DNA from: CAIPFQ01 sp035480615
GTDB taxonomy: Bacteria; Chlamydiota; Chlamydiia; Chlamydiales; SM23-39
DNA: 16,150 nucleotides
Direction: 5' to 3'
Assembly: GCA_035480615.1 (NCBI GenBank)
Contig: DATIHO010000025.1
Span: 1 to 16,150 of the forward strand
Within the stretch, counting starts at the first letter, position 1. The number at the start of each line of letters is the position of its first letter. A program made the translations under genes and the position numbers. Below the pieces are notes generated by a model. That model was not told the DNA's origin. It made no database searches and saw only the letters and a list, made by a program, of their open reading frames with translations. Shown piece after piece: positions 1 to 6,331 of the stretch.

Positions 1-2
1 AA

Positions 3-174
3 TAGACCTCTTTCGTAACTAAGGGTTCGTCGATTTTCGGAATTATTTTGGCCGATTTTCTTGTTTTTTTGGGGGGATAGTATACGAATGTTGATACAAT
101 CCCCCCAAAAAAACAAGAAAATCGGCTCAAAAGAATCCGAAAATCGACAGAACCTTAGTTACGAAAGAGGTCTA
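3..174. repeat. Long hairpin element, family 1, copy 1
   Basis: Two 76-nt arms (3-78 and 99-174) are inverted complements around a 20-nt loop (79-98). The ends read TAGACCTC...GAGGTCTA. Pairing is nearly complete except for a short region near the outer end (about 23-30) and a bubble at 41-51, where the left arm reads ATTATTTTGG and the complement of the right arm reads TTCTTTTGAG. The apical 18 bp end in a G/C run. There is no open reading frame inside, so it is non-autonomous. A second copy, in the opposite orientation, lies at 6098-6275. It could be a MITE with TA at its ends, or a structured RNA/terminator-like element; the sequence alone does not decide. Confidence 0.9.
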
Positions 175-237
175 ATACATTCCAGGCTCAAGCTTGCCAA
201 AGAAATTCACAGAGAATGGAAGTTAAAAAATGAGTAA
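175..237 (+). pseudogene. 3' remnant of a toxin gene of a HigB/Gp49-like toxin-antitoxin pair
   Basis: An open frame of about 20 codons without a start runs directly out of the hairpin end and stops with TAA at 235-237, overlapping the antitoxin start by 8 nt. The peptide ends KLAKEIHREWKLKNE. A Lys/Glu-rich helix of this kind and such a stop/start overlap are what one expects at the 3' end of a toxin gene placed before an HTH_37-type antitoxin. The rest of the toxin is missing; the hairpin element occupies the upstream side. The family assignment rests on context and a short tail, so it is an inference. Confidence 0.45.
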
Positions 238-574
238 ACAAAAAGAAAAACCAGAATACGAAGTTACTGAAGGCAACATCTTTGCTGCGCTTGGCCGAAA
301 AAATGCCGATGAACTTTTGACAAGGGCAGAATTGTTGGATCAGGTCAGCGATCTGATTAAAAAAAGCGGGCTTACTCAACATGAGGTAGCCAAGAAACTA
401 AATATATCGCAGTCAAAGGTTTCTATGCTCGTTACTGGACGGTTATCTCAGTTTAGCGCCGATTCCCTTCTTCAATATCTATCTATCCTTGGCTGCCAGG
501 TCGAGATTAGGATTAAAAAGCCTCGTACAAGAACTGGCATTTTCCGCCGTAAGGGCTGTATTGCAGTTTGCTAA
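230..574 (+). CDS. XRE-family HTH protein, probable orphan antitoxin
   Basis: A 114-residue protein with one helix-turn-helix of the Cro/C1 (HTH_37, HigA-like) type. Residues about 45-70 contain the run KSGLTQHEVAKKLNISQSKV, with the expected Gln and Ala-Lys-Lys-Leu in helix 2 and Ser-Gln-Ser-Lys-Val in the recognition helix. The N-terminus is charged and the length fits small antitoxins that bind their own promoter. The ATG overlaps the stop of the preceding toxin remnant by 8 nt, so translation was probably coupled. With the toxin lost, it may now be an orphan DNA-binding protein. The normal operon promoter upstream of the toxin would have been displaced by the hairpin, so expression is uncertain. 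Confidence 0.8.
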   Translation: MSKQKEKPEYEVTEGNIFAALGRKNADELLTRAELLDQVSDLIKKSGLTQHEVAKKLNISQSKVSMLVTGRLSQFSADSLLQYLSILGCQVEIRIKKPRTRTGIFRRKGCIAVC

Positions 575-603
575 TAACCTGAATAAACCCATTATTCTGG
601 TTA
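575..603. repeat. Solo 29-nt end of hairpin family 2, between convergent genes
   Basis: An imperfect palindrome with arms TAACCTGAATAA and TTATTCTGGTTA around ACCCA. It matches the right end of the element at 3844-4010 (written there as TGAATAAACCCATTATTCAG plus GTTA). It starts one base after the antitoxin stop, and its last three bases are the TAA stop of the minus-strand O-antigen ligase-like gene. It may act as a bidirectional transcription stop, although no long T-run follows on either side. Confidence 0.7.
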
Positions 604-2823
604 ATATTCTTTTAGTTTTTTCTTCACGTTCTCCATGAAGACAGCGGCTTCATTTTCAATCTGCGGATTCAATTGGACTGCCTCTTGCATGTAGGAGATT
701 GCTTTTTCATATTTGCCGCAGGCGTCTTCAATTTGAGCAAGGAGGCAGATATAGTGAACGGAATTCGGGGCATTTTGGAGCAGCTTTTCATAGATCGGAC
801 GCGCTTTTTGCAAGTATTGCGTTTCAATGTAGGCCATTCCGATCGCCTCATTTTCGGGCTCGGCAGTTCCAAAAAAATCGAGCATAATCGATTCGGCAAG
901 GGGTAAATCTCTTTTATAAATTAAAGAGGTGATGTAAGTAATCGCACAGTATAAATTGCGAGGGGTAAGAATATAGGCTTCCTTTGCAGCGCTTACGGCT
1001 TCTTCCCAATTGTTTAGGGCAATATGGGTACAGGCAAGTTCGCAATGCACTTGCTGTTTATTCGGACACATTTCTAAAGCTTTTTGGAAAAAGGGCAGGG
1101 CAAATTGAGGGTTTTGGGTGTTTTTGAACAAAATGGCAGCGAAAAGGGCTAATTTGAGATCGAGATCGTTTCCCAAAAGAGCAGCGTGTGCCTGGCTGCT
1201 TGCAAAGACAAGGAAATTTTTTTTAACTTCCGGATCGACTTGATTACTTTCAAAAATTCGGAGAGTTGTCAGCATCAGCTCGTAGCGGATTTCTCGAAAT
1301 CCAAAGATTCGCTTGGAAAGCTCCGATTGATAAGATTGAAGAGTCTTTTCAGGTGAGTAGGAGTCTGGCATTTCAAAAGCTCTTTGTACAATTTGACAAG
1401 AAAGCATGGGGCGAATCGTCCAAAACCAAACACAACAACAAAGAGCGGGGCTGCTGATCAAAAGGAAAGGATAAGCTCCTTTGATGGTCGGAGAAGTGAG
1501 CGGCAGCGGCGTGGCCTCCGGTTTTTTGTGGAGAAAATGAGCAAATGCCAAAAAGATAAAAAAGTAAAAGTAGTTTGTCAGATCTTGGAATAGAAAGAAT
1601 TGATGAACCAAATTTGCAATCCAAAGACCTAAAAAGCAATTTTTTTCAAAAGTGGATAGCGAGCTTTTCCAGCAAGCTCTTCCGAATAAAAAGCAAAGAA
1701 TCAAATAGGCGATCAGCCCTGAAAGACCTGCGTAAACAAGTAAATCAAGGTAGGCGTTATGGGATCGATCAAACCAAATTTCAGAATCGATCATACCCGG
1801 GTCGTAATGCTGCGTGAAAACCCGATCGAAATTTTCTTGCCCCCAACCTAAAAAGGGATGATCTAAAAAACCCTTTAAAGCGACATTCCATAGTTGAAAC
1901 CGTGCGTGGGCAGTTCGATCCAAAGGATGGGCAATTCTATTTAGCGGAAGATGATTTTGGATAAAGGGTGTATCTTTTAGAACAAGAATGAGGTTTGAGC
2001 AAATGAGAAGAGCGCAGCTTGCCATCAGGACAATTTTCATATGGCTTCTTAAATAAAGAATTCCAATTACGACTAAAGCAATGAAAAAACCAAGCTGGCT
2101 TCCACGTGTGGAGGTGAAGTAAAGGGTGGTAAATTGGAGGATCAAGGCGAGGATTAAATATCCTTTTGCATATCGATTTTTGATCCGAGAGAGTACAAAT
2201 GCGGTTAAGAAAATATGGGTTACCATATAAATGGCTAAAAAACAGGGATGACCAGTCAATGCATCAAGTCTTGGAGCCGCATTGTAAATGTGAATGAGCC
2301 CAACTTTTTGAAGAAGTGCATAAGATGCCATGACAAAAGAACAGGCGATAGAGAAAAGAAAAAAGCGGATCCACAGTTTTTCGGAGTCCATGACCATGCT
2401 GGCGATGAGAAAAAGGGCAAAAAAGTGTAAGTGAGTTAAAAAGCCCTCCATCCGCATAAAGGTGCCCCAAAAGCTTTGATGCAGATCGACTCCAAATAGA
2501 TCGGCGATCAGTAAAATGCCCATAAATCCCATGTAGCTGTAAAGAATAGGGCTTTTTTTCAGTCGGGAATTGGGGTCTGCCCACCAAAGAAGGGCTGCTG
2601 CAGGCGTCATGCACTCAATGAGGATGCGTAAAAAAAAAGCCTTTGCAGTTACATAAGGATAATAGAGAGAAAAGGAATTGACAAACCCTACTAAGGGCAA
2701 AAGAAATATCCCACTTAAGATGAGATTGCGTAAGGCTAAAACGGGCATTACGCTCAATCTAATGTAAGAAAATATTTTTTTGCAAATTGTCGGATTTTTG
2801 GACCACTTCGAGTATATTTTCAA
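601..2823 (-). CDS. O-antigen ligase/polymerase-like membrane protein with C-terminal TPR repeats
   Basis: A 740-residue protein. The N-terminal ~450 residues are about a dozen hydrophobic segments, with the family (Wzy_C/WaaL) signatures HPFLGWGQENF near residue 320 and RSHNAYLDLLVYAGLSGLI near 350-370; the His in this periplasmic loop is a conserved feature of the family. Residues about 560-735 are TPR-like helical repeats (FALPFFQKALEMCPN, KYEKAISYMQEAVQLNP). Such proteins join lipid-linked glycans to lipid A or protein acceptors in the inner membrane; the acceptor here is unknown. The listed start is TTG with no clear ribosome site. An in-frame ATG at 2748 (residue 26), just before the first membrane segment, is an equally good start and would leave more room for a divergent promoter. 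Confidence 0.85.
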   Translation of the reverse strand: MKIYSKWSKNPTICKKIFSYIRLSVMPVLALRNLILSGIFLLPLVGFVNSFSLYYPYVTAKAFFLRILIECMTPAAALLWWADPNSRLKKSPILYSYMGFMGILLIADLFGVDLHQSFWGTFMRMEGFLTHLHFFALFLIASMVMDSEKLWIRFFLFSIACSFVMASYALLQKVGLIHIYNAAPRLDALTGHPCFLAIYMVTHIFLTAFVLSRIKNRYAKGYLILALILQFTTLYFTSTRGSQLGFFIALVVIGILYLRSHMKIVLMASCALLICSNLILVLKDTPFIQNHLPLNRIAHPLDRTAHARFQLWNVALKGFLDHPFLGWGQENFDRVFTQHYDPGMIDSEIWFDRSHNAYLDLLVYAGLSGLIAYLILCFLFGRACWKSSLSTFEKNCFLGLWIANLVHQFFLFQDLTNYFYFFIFLAFAHFLHKKPEATPLPLTSPTIKGAYPFLLISSPALCCCVWFWTIRPMLSCQIVQRAFEMPDSYSPEKTLQSYQSELSKRIFGFREIRYELMLTTLRIFESNQVDPEVKKNFLVFASSQAHAALLGNDLDLKLALFAAILFKNTQNPQFALPFFQKALEMCPNKQQVHCELACTHIALNNWEEAVSAAKEAYILTPRNLYCAITYITSLIYKRDLPLAESIMLDFFGTAEPENEAIGMAYIETQYLQKARPIYEKLLQNAPNSVHYICLLAQIEDACGKYEKAISYMQEAVQLNPQIENEAAVFMENVKKKLKEY

Positions 2824-2829
2824 AAAAGT

Positions 2830-2858
2830 TTGCTTGAATTTTAGAATTTCTTTAAGAT
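2830..2858 (+). promoter_or_regulatory. Candidate sigma-70-type promoter for the USP-like gene
   Basis: TTGCTT (2830-2835) and TAAGAT (2853-2858) are separated by 17 nt in an AT-rich gap, with GGAGG at 2877-2881 and the ATG at 2893. Both hexamers are only moderate matches to consensus. Confidence 0.35.
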
Positions 2859-2892
2859 TCCTTAACTTTGCCCATCGGAGGAAATTTTTTAA

Positions 2893-3846
2893 ATGTTTTC
2901 AGATTTACCCATCCTTTCCATTTGGCCATTATCAGATTCTTTGCAAAAGCAGCGGAGAGAATTTCATTTTCGCCATATCAAAAAGAGGGTTGATTCCAAG
3001 GTCAAAATGGTGGCTTTACAGCAAATGAATTGTGTTATGGGGCGATTGGGGGCTTTGTTTCCTTCTGCTGCGGCGCCCCGGGTTGTAATGCATTTACTTT
3101 TCTTTGTGAATAGGTCGAAAAAAATCCAAAAAGACAGGGTCAAATTTTTGCATGTAGATCAAACTCCCCGGATCCCAATTGGCCTTAAAAGATGTACCGC
3201 TTATCCCTGGATGAATAGCTTAATCCAATTTTTTCTCTTTTTACCAGGATCGTGGGCTCTTTTTTCGCTTCTTCCAAGAAGTTTGCAATTTCTTCGGGAG
3301 TTTACCGATCATTATTTTGCCGATATGGAAGAGCGCTTGTCCGTTTCCTCCGCGGATAGCGCCAAATTTGCCAGGCATTTATCGAATCGGCTGGCTCCCG
3401 GGTTTTTACAAAACGGCCCTACGCTTTATGAAATTTTGAGAGCCATGATGAAAATCCTTTTTCCTGAATGTCCATTTGCCATATCTGAAGAAATCCATCC
3501 TGTTGTACTGCATCCCGACTGGCATATCGTTTTTGATACTATTGAGATGGATCGATTGCAAAATAAAATGAATGAAAACATTCCTGAAATTTTAATTGGA
3601 TGCAAAGGGTCCTCTTTAAAATCCAACTATTTTATTTCATCTGCAGATATTTCTTATGATCTCGATGCGTTTATTGAATTGAGGCCTGACGGGGAAAATG
3701 ACGAGCATTTTATTGCATATTTGAAATGCGGAGGCGTTTGGTATCAGTGCGATGAGGAACGAATTGCTCAATTTCCCACAAATTGTCTAAATGTTGCTCT
3801 GCGACAAGCGGCGCTTTTACATTACAAGAGAGTCAAATATTTGTAA
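2893..3846 (+). CDS. Ubiquitin-specific-protease-like (UCH/C19) protein, catalytic Cys replaced
   Basis: A 317-residue protein. Residues 97-116 read GLKRCTAYPWMNSLIQFFLF, which lines up without gaps on the eukaryotic USP Cys box (GLxNxGNTCYMNSxLQ). The nucleophile Cys position is Pro105, the oxyanion Asn is Arg100, and a Cys sits four residues earlier (C101). The C-terminus (about 256-315) resembles the USP His box: a Tyr-Asp-Leu-Asp-Ala-Phe strand, then EHFIAYLKCGGVWYQCDEER with His272 and Asp287 in the expected spacing, and a final ALLHYKRV like the family's AYxLFYxR. NIPEILIGCKG resembles the 'LPxxLxxxLKR' strand. This implies a USP fold, probably a ubiquitin-binding pseudo-enzyme or a divergent active site, likely acting in the host. 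No signal peptide is evident. GGAGG 11 nt upstream supports the start. Confidence 0.6.
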   Translation: MFSDLPILSIWPLSDSLQKQRREFHFRHIKKRVDSKVKMVALQQMNCVMGRLGALFPSAAAPRVVMHLLFFVNRSKKIQKDRVKFLHVDQTPRIPIGLKRCTAYPWMNSLIQFFLFLPGSWALFSLLPRSLQFLREFTDHYFADMEERLSVSSADSAKFARHLSNRLAPGFLQNGPTLYEILRAMMKILFPECPFAISEEIHPVVLHPDWHIVFDTIEMDRLQNKMNENIPEILIGCKGSSLKSNYFISSADISYDLDAFIELRPDGENDEHFIAYLKCGGVWYQCDEERIAQFPTNCLNVALRQAALLHYKRVKYL

Positions 3847-4010
3847 CCTGAATAATGGGTTTATTCAGCAGGAGATTCAAGTGCCTTCCGAGCAGATTTT
3901 TCCGTTTGGAGCCGAAGGCAAGGGCGGAACGCCCCCCTTGCCGAGGCGAAAACGGGAAAAGATGGCGGAGGGCATTGAATATCCGATGAATAAACCCATT
4001 ATTCAGGTTA
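3844..4010. repeat. Long hairpin element, family 2 (167 nt)
   Basis: The whole segment folds on itself. The ends are a 24-nt inverted repeat (TAACCTGAATAATGGGTTTA... at 3844 and its complement ending at 4010). The inner arms pair imperfectly (GGAGATTCAAGTGCC against GGCATTGAATATCC; TTTTTCCGTTT against AAAACGGGAAAA). The tip is GCAAGGGCGG-AACG-CCCCCCTTGC. It has no coding capacity of its own. Its first three bases are the TAA stop of the USP-like gene, and its right end abuts a promoter-like stretch of the next gene. Short related sequences are at 575-603 and 8000-8025. A MITE with TA ends is the likeliest reading; a transcribed hairpin that stabilises or ends the upstream mRNA is also possible. 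Confidence 0.85.
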
Positions 4011-4055
4011 ATAGTTTTTTATGGCATATTTTTCGGAAAATCTGGAGTGAGAATT

Positions 4056-4646
4056 ATGGTTTCTGTAAGCAATAGATTAAATTTGAATCGTTACAAGGGA
4101 CATCCATGCACAATGCATCAAACTCCGGGATGGGTTAGATCTGCCCTTGTTATAGCGGGATTAGCGGCAACAGGTGCGCTTCTTTTGAAGTTTGGTATTT
4201 CTGCCTCTCCAGCCGTATCGCCTGGTTCGCCCACTCCAACACCTACTCCTTTGCTAGCTCCTTCAGTCGGTCCAATCCCACATGAGTTTGGGAAAAATGT
4301 TTGCTTATTGAATTCAACTGATGCAGCGCAAATTTGTGTGGCAAAGATCAAAAACTCTACAACAACAAATTTACGCAATCAGACACTAGAACAACGAGTA
4401 GAGCGTGTTGCAGCGAATGCTGTTCTTTGGGTTGAGATAATTGGCGGAGTAGCAGCGCTTAGCGGCGTTGGCACAGGAGCAATGTGGTTGTTAGAACGTG
4501 CAACTCGCTTGAAGGAACCACATGTAATACCCCTGGGTGCACTCTCATTTATTGGCTTATTTGTTGTCTTGTTTGTCCCAGTTTGCTCACATGTCCCAAT
4601 TGTCCCCTTGGGCCCATTCATCCGAAGAGCATCAGCTTGGATATAA
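4056..4646 (+). CDS. Unrecognised membrane protein, shortened copy of the next gene
   Basis: A 196-residue protein of no family I recognise. It shares with the following gene the N-terminus MVSVSNxLNLN, then jumps directly to TMHQTPGW-RSALVI and a hydrophobic segment (about residues 27-44), a Ser-Pro-Thr-Pro linker, and later LNSTDxxQIC. Compared with the longer copy it lacks about 80 residues near the N-terminus and about 200 residues in the middle. Its own C-terminal part carries two more hydrophobic segments (about 124-150 and 162-188). The start is ATG 4056 with GGAG 8 nt upstream (4044-4047), matching the paralogue's start; a GTG at 4047 is less likely. It could be a rearranged, decaying duplicate, and expression is doubtful because the TATAAT of the paralogue is CATATT here. 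Confidence 0.55.
   Translation: MVSVSNRLNLNRYKGHPCTMHQTPGWVRSALVIAGLAATGALLLKFGISASPAVSPGSPTPTPTPLLAPSVGPIPHEFGKNVCLLNSTDAAQICVAKIKNSTTTNLRNQTLEQRVERVAANAVLWVEIIGGVAALSGVGTGAMWLLERATRLKEPHVIPLGALSFIGLFVVLFVPVCSHVPIVPLGPFIRRASAWI
4108..4214 (+). repeat. Direct repeat of 107 nt, copy A (partner 5067-5173)
   Basis: This stretch matches 5067-5173 without gaps at 104 of 107 positions. It encodes the shared TMHQTPGW plus hydrophobic segment of the two paralogous genes. The near-identity, against strongly different flanks, indicates a recent duplication or gene conversion. Confidence 0.9.
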
Positions 4647-4727
4647 TATCCATCGCAACAATGTTTGAGCGCGTCAAAGCCGACGTAGTCAAAGTGAACT
4701 TATTTTTTTAAAATTTATTTTTAGCAT

Positions 4728-4755
4728 TTGCTGTTAATGTTTTTTGTGGTATAAT
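4728..4755 (+). promoter_or_regulatory. Extended -10 promoter of the full-length paralogue
   Basis: TTGCTG (4728-4733), a 16-nt spacer and a perfect TATAAT (4750-4755) preceded by TG at 4747-4748. Transcription would begin about 4762, 19 nt before the ATG. The equivalent stretch before the shorter copy (around 4022-4030) aligns base by base from GTTAAT onward but has lost the TATAAT, and its upstream part is replaced by the end of the hairpin element. Confidence 0.55.
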
Positions 4756-4780
4756 TTTTGCAAAATTTGTAGTGGTCGTT

Positions 4781-6082
4781 ATGGTTTCTGTAAGCAATGT
4801 ATTAAATTTGAATAGTTACAATAGATATCAATCCCCAATGGAAATCAAACAAGAATTACATCTTGTAAAATTGGGAAAAGCGAATGCAAAACCGGTATTC
4901 AAAAAAGTGTCGACGCTGATCGATGCGGTCAATGAAAATGTAAAGGTGATCAATCAAGCGGTCAACAACAAAACGCCAAGAATGGTCTCTGCAGCATCTT
5001 ATAAAACACATCTGCAGTATCGAAAAGAAGCGGAGAGCTTGGCTGTCGAAGTCCAAGAGTTGCAACGCACAATGCATCAAACTCCGGGATGGGGTAGATC
5101 TGCCCTTGTTATAGGGGGATTAGCGGCAACAGGTGCGCTTCTTTTGAAGTTTGGTAGTTCTGCCTCTCCAGCCTTATTTTCTGATTCGCCCACTCCAACA
5201 CCTACACCTACTCTTCCTTCAGTTAATCATCCCACATCTCCTCCTTCAGTCGCTTCCAACGTATCGCCCATTTCCTTGTTAGGCGAGCCCCTAAATCTGC
5301 TGCCGACCCAACCAAAATCTGATGATTTTTCCCAGAAACTCGGACAAGAGCTTTTAACAACACGGCAATTATCAGAGTCACTGGATAGCGTGCCATTTAA
5401 TGAGGAGGCAGATCTAGAATTTTGGACAGCTTGGAATCATCTTTCTCCCGACTCTGTATGTTTACCTGGTGTCAAGTGGGATAGACAAAGCCTATTAGCT
5501 ACTAATAATAATGACCCTTTAATGGCATACTTATCATGGCAAGAAGAAAATGGTTATTTTAAATTACCGAATGCAGATCTTTTAAATGCTCTGTTTGGGA
5601 TTCATTCGTGGTATTCTAATGAGGTTCGAGAATATTACCAACATATTGAAAAGAAGTATCTTGATCCGATATTGAAGCATTACCAAACATTTTCAGATAA
5701 TATCTGTAATCAAGCAAAGATAGCATATGCGTTTCGTAAGGCAGTACGATCTCATGTGCGAGAGCAAATGGGGAATAGACCGTTTAAATATGTTCTGGAT
5801 ACATGGTTGAGTCGCAACGAACCATTCGAATTTTTTTATGACAAAAATGCTCTCTTCTTGAATTCAACTGATCCAACGCAAATTTGTTCGAGAGTGCTCG
5901 ACAGGTCTAAAGCAACAAATGCTCGAGCCGATGTGTTGGCTTCCTGGATAGGACAAGGAGAGCGTTTTATAGTGAGTTATGGTCTTCCGGTTCTTGGCAC
6001 AATTGGCACAATAACAGTATTATTCCGGAGGTATTTCCCGGTGATGAGGGGCTTAGTAGGGGCCCGCTTGAATTACGCATAG
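4781..6082 (+). CDS. Unrecognised membrane protein with Pro/Thr linker (full-length copy)
   Basis: A 433-residue protein I do not recognise. Order of features: a basic, helix-rich N-terminal region (about 20-97, rich in Lys, Glu, Val, possibly coiled coil); a single hydrophobic segment at about 108-125 (SALVIGGLAATGALLLKFG); a low-complexity linker SPTPTPTPTLPS; a mainly soluble middle (about 175-385) rich in Trp, Tyr and acidic residues; LNSTDPTQIC; and a second hydrophobic stretch near the C-terminus (GLPVLGTIGTITVLF). ATG 4781 is chosen because it matches the paralogue's start; a GTG nine bases earlier has no support. There is no clear Shine-Dalgarno. The neighbours (USP-like, ankyrin/J-domain) suggest a host-interaction role such as an inclusion-membrane or secreted protein, which is inference only. 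Confidence 0.65.
   Translation: MVSVSNVLNLNSYNRYQSPMEIKQELHLVKLGKANAKPVFKKVSTLIDAVNENVKVINQAVNNKTPRMVSAASYKTHLQYRKEAESLAVEVQELQRTMHQTPGWGRSALVIGGLAATGALLLKFGSSASPALFSDSPTPTPTPTLPSVNHPTSPPSVASNVSPISLLGEPLNLLPTQPKSDDFSQKLGQELLTTRQLSESLDSVPFNEEADLEFWTAWNHLSPDSVCLPGVKWDRQSLLATNNNDPLMAYLSWQEENGYFKLPNADLLNALFGIHSWYSNEVREYYQHIEKKYLDPILKHYQTFSDNICNQAKIAYAFRKAVRSHVREQMGNRPFKYVLDTWLSRNEPFEFFYDKNALFLNSTDPTQICSRVLDRSKATNARADVLASWIGQGERFIVSYGLPVLGTIGTITVLFRRYFPVMRGLVGARLNYA
5067..5173 (+). repeat. Direct repeat of 107 nt, copy B (partner 4108-4214)
   Basis: Three substitutions in 107 nt relative to 4108-4214, no gaps. It encodes the hydrophobic segment of the full-length paralogue. Confidence 0.9.
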
Positions 6083-6097
6083 GCCTGTAAGTTTGGT

Positions 6098-6275
6098 TTA
6101 AGAAGGTGTCTACAATGTGAGCTTCTGTCGATTTTTGGGTTCTTTTGAGCCGATTTTCGATTCAAATTTTGGGGGTAATATCAACTTTCGTATATGACCC
6201 CCACAATTTGAATCGAAAATCGGCCAAAATAATCCCAAAAATCGACAGAAGCTGAGTTTTAGGACAGCTTCTAAA
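6098..6275. repeat. Long hairpin element, family 1, copy 2 (reverse orientation)
   Basis: Arms of about 79 nt pair around a 20-nt loop (6177-6196). The core (6128-6158) has the same length as in copy 1 and contains the same asymmetric bubble, but on swapped arms: TTCTTTTGAG on the left, and ATTATTTTGG as the complement of the right. The loop core TATCAAC-TTTCGTATA is the reverse complement of the copy 1 loop with one change in 16. The apical 18-bp stem has a different sequence from copy 1 but still pairs. The outer stems are unrelated to copy 1. It fills most of the gap between the membrane-protein gene and the ankyrin gene and holds no open frame. Confidence 0.9.
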
Positions 6276-6331
6276 TCTTTCTGAAAAAATGCCGTGCCGT
6301 TTGAACAAAATCAAAGCTACATGAGGGTTTT

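Noticed and set aside
1373..1639. Open frame inside the O-antigen ligase-like gene on the same strand
   Set aside because: It is an alternative frame of a long gene with clear membrane and TPR structure.
3791..4075. Open frame across the family 2 hairpin
   Set aside because: It overlaps the end of the USP-like gene and a palindromic element; the predicted peptide is low quality and has no ribosome site.
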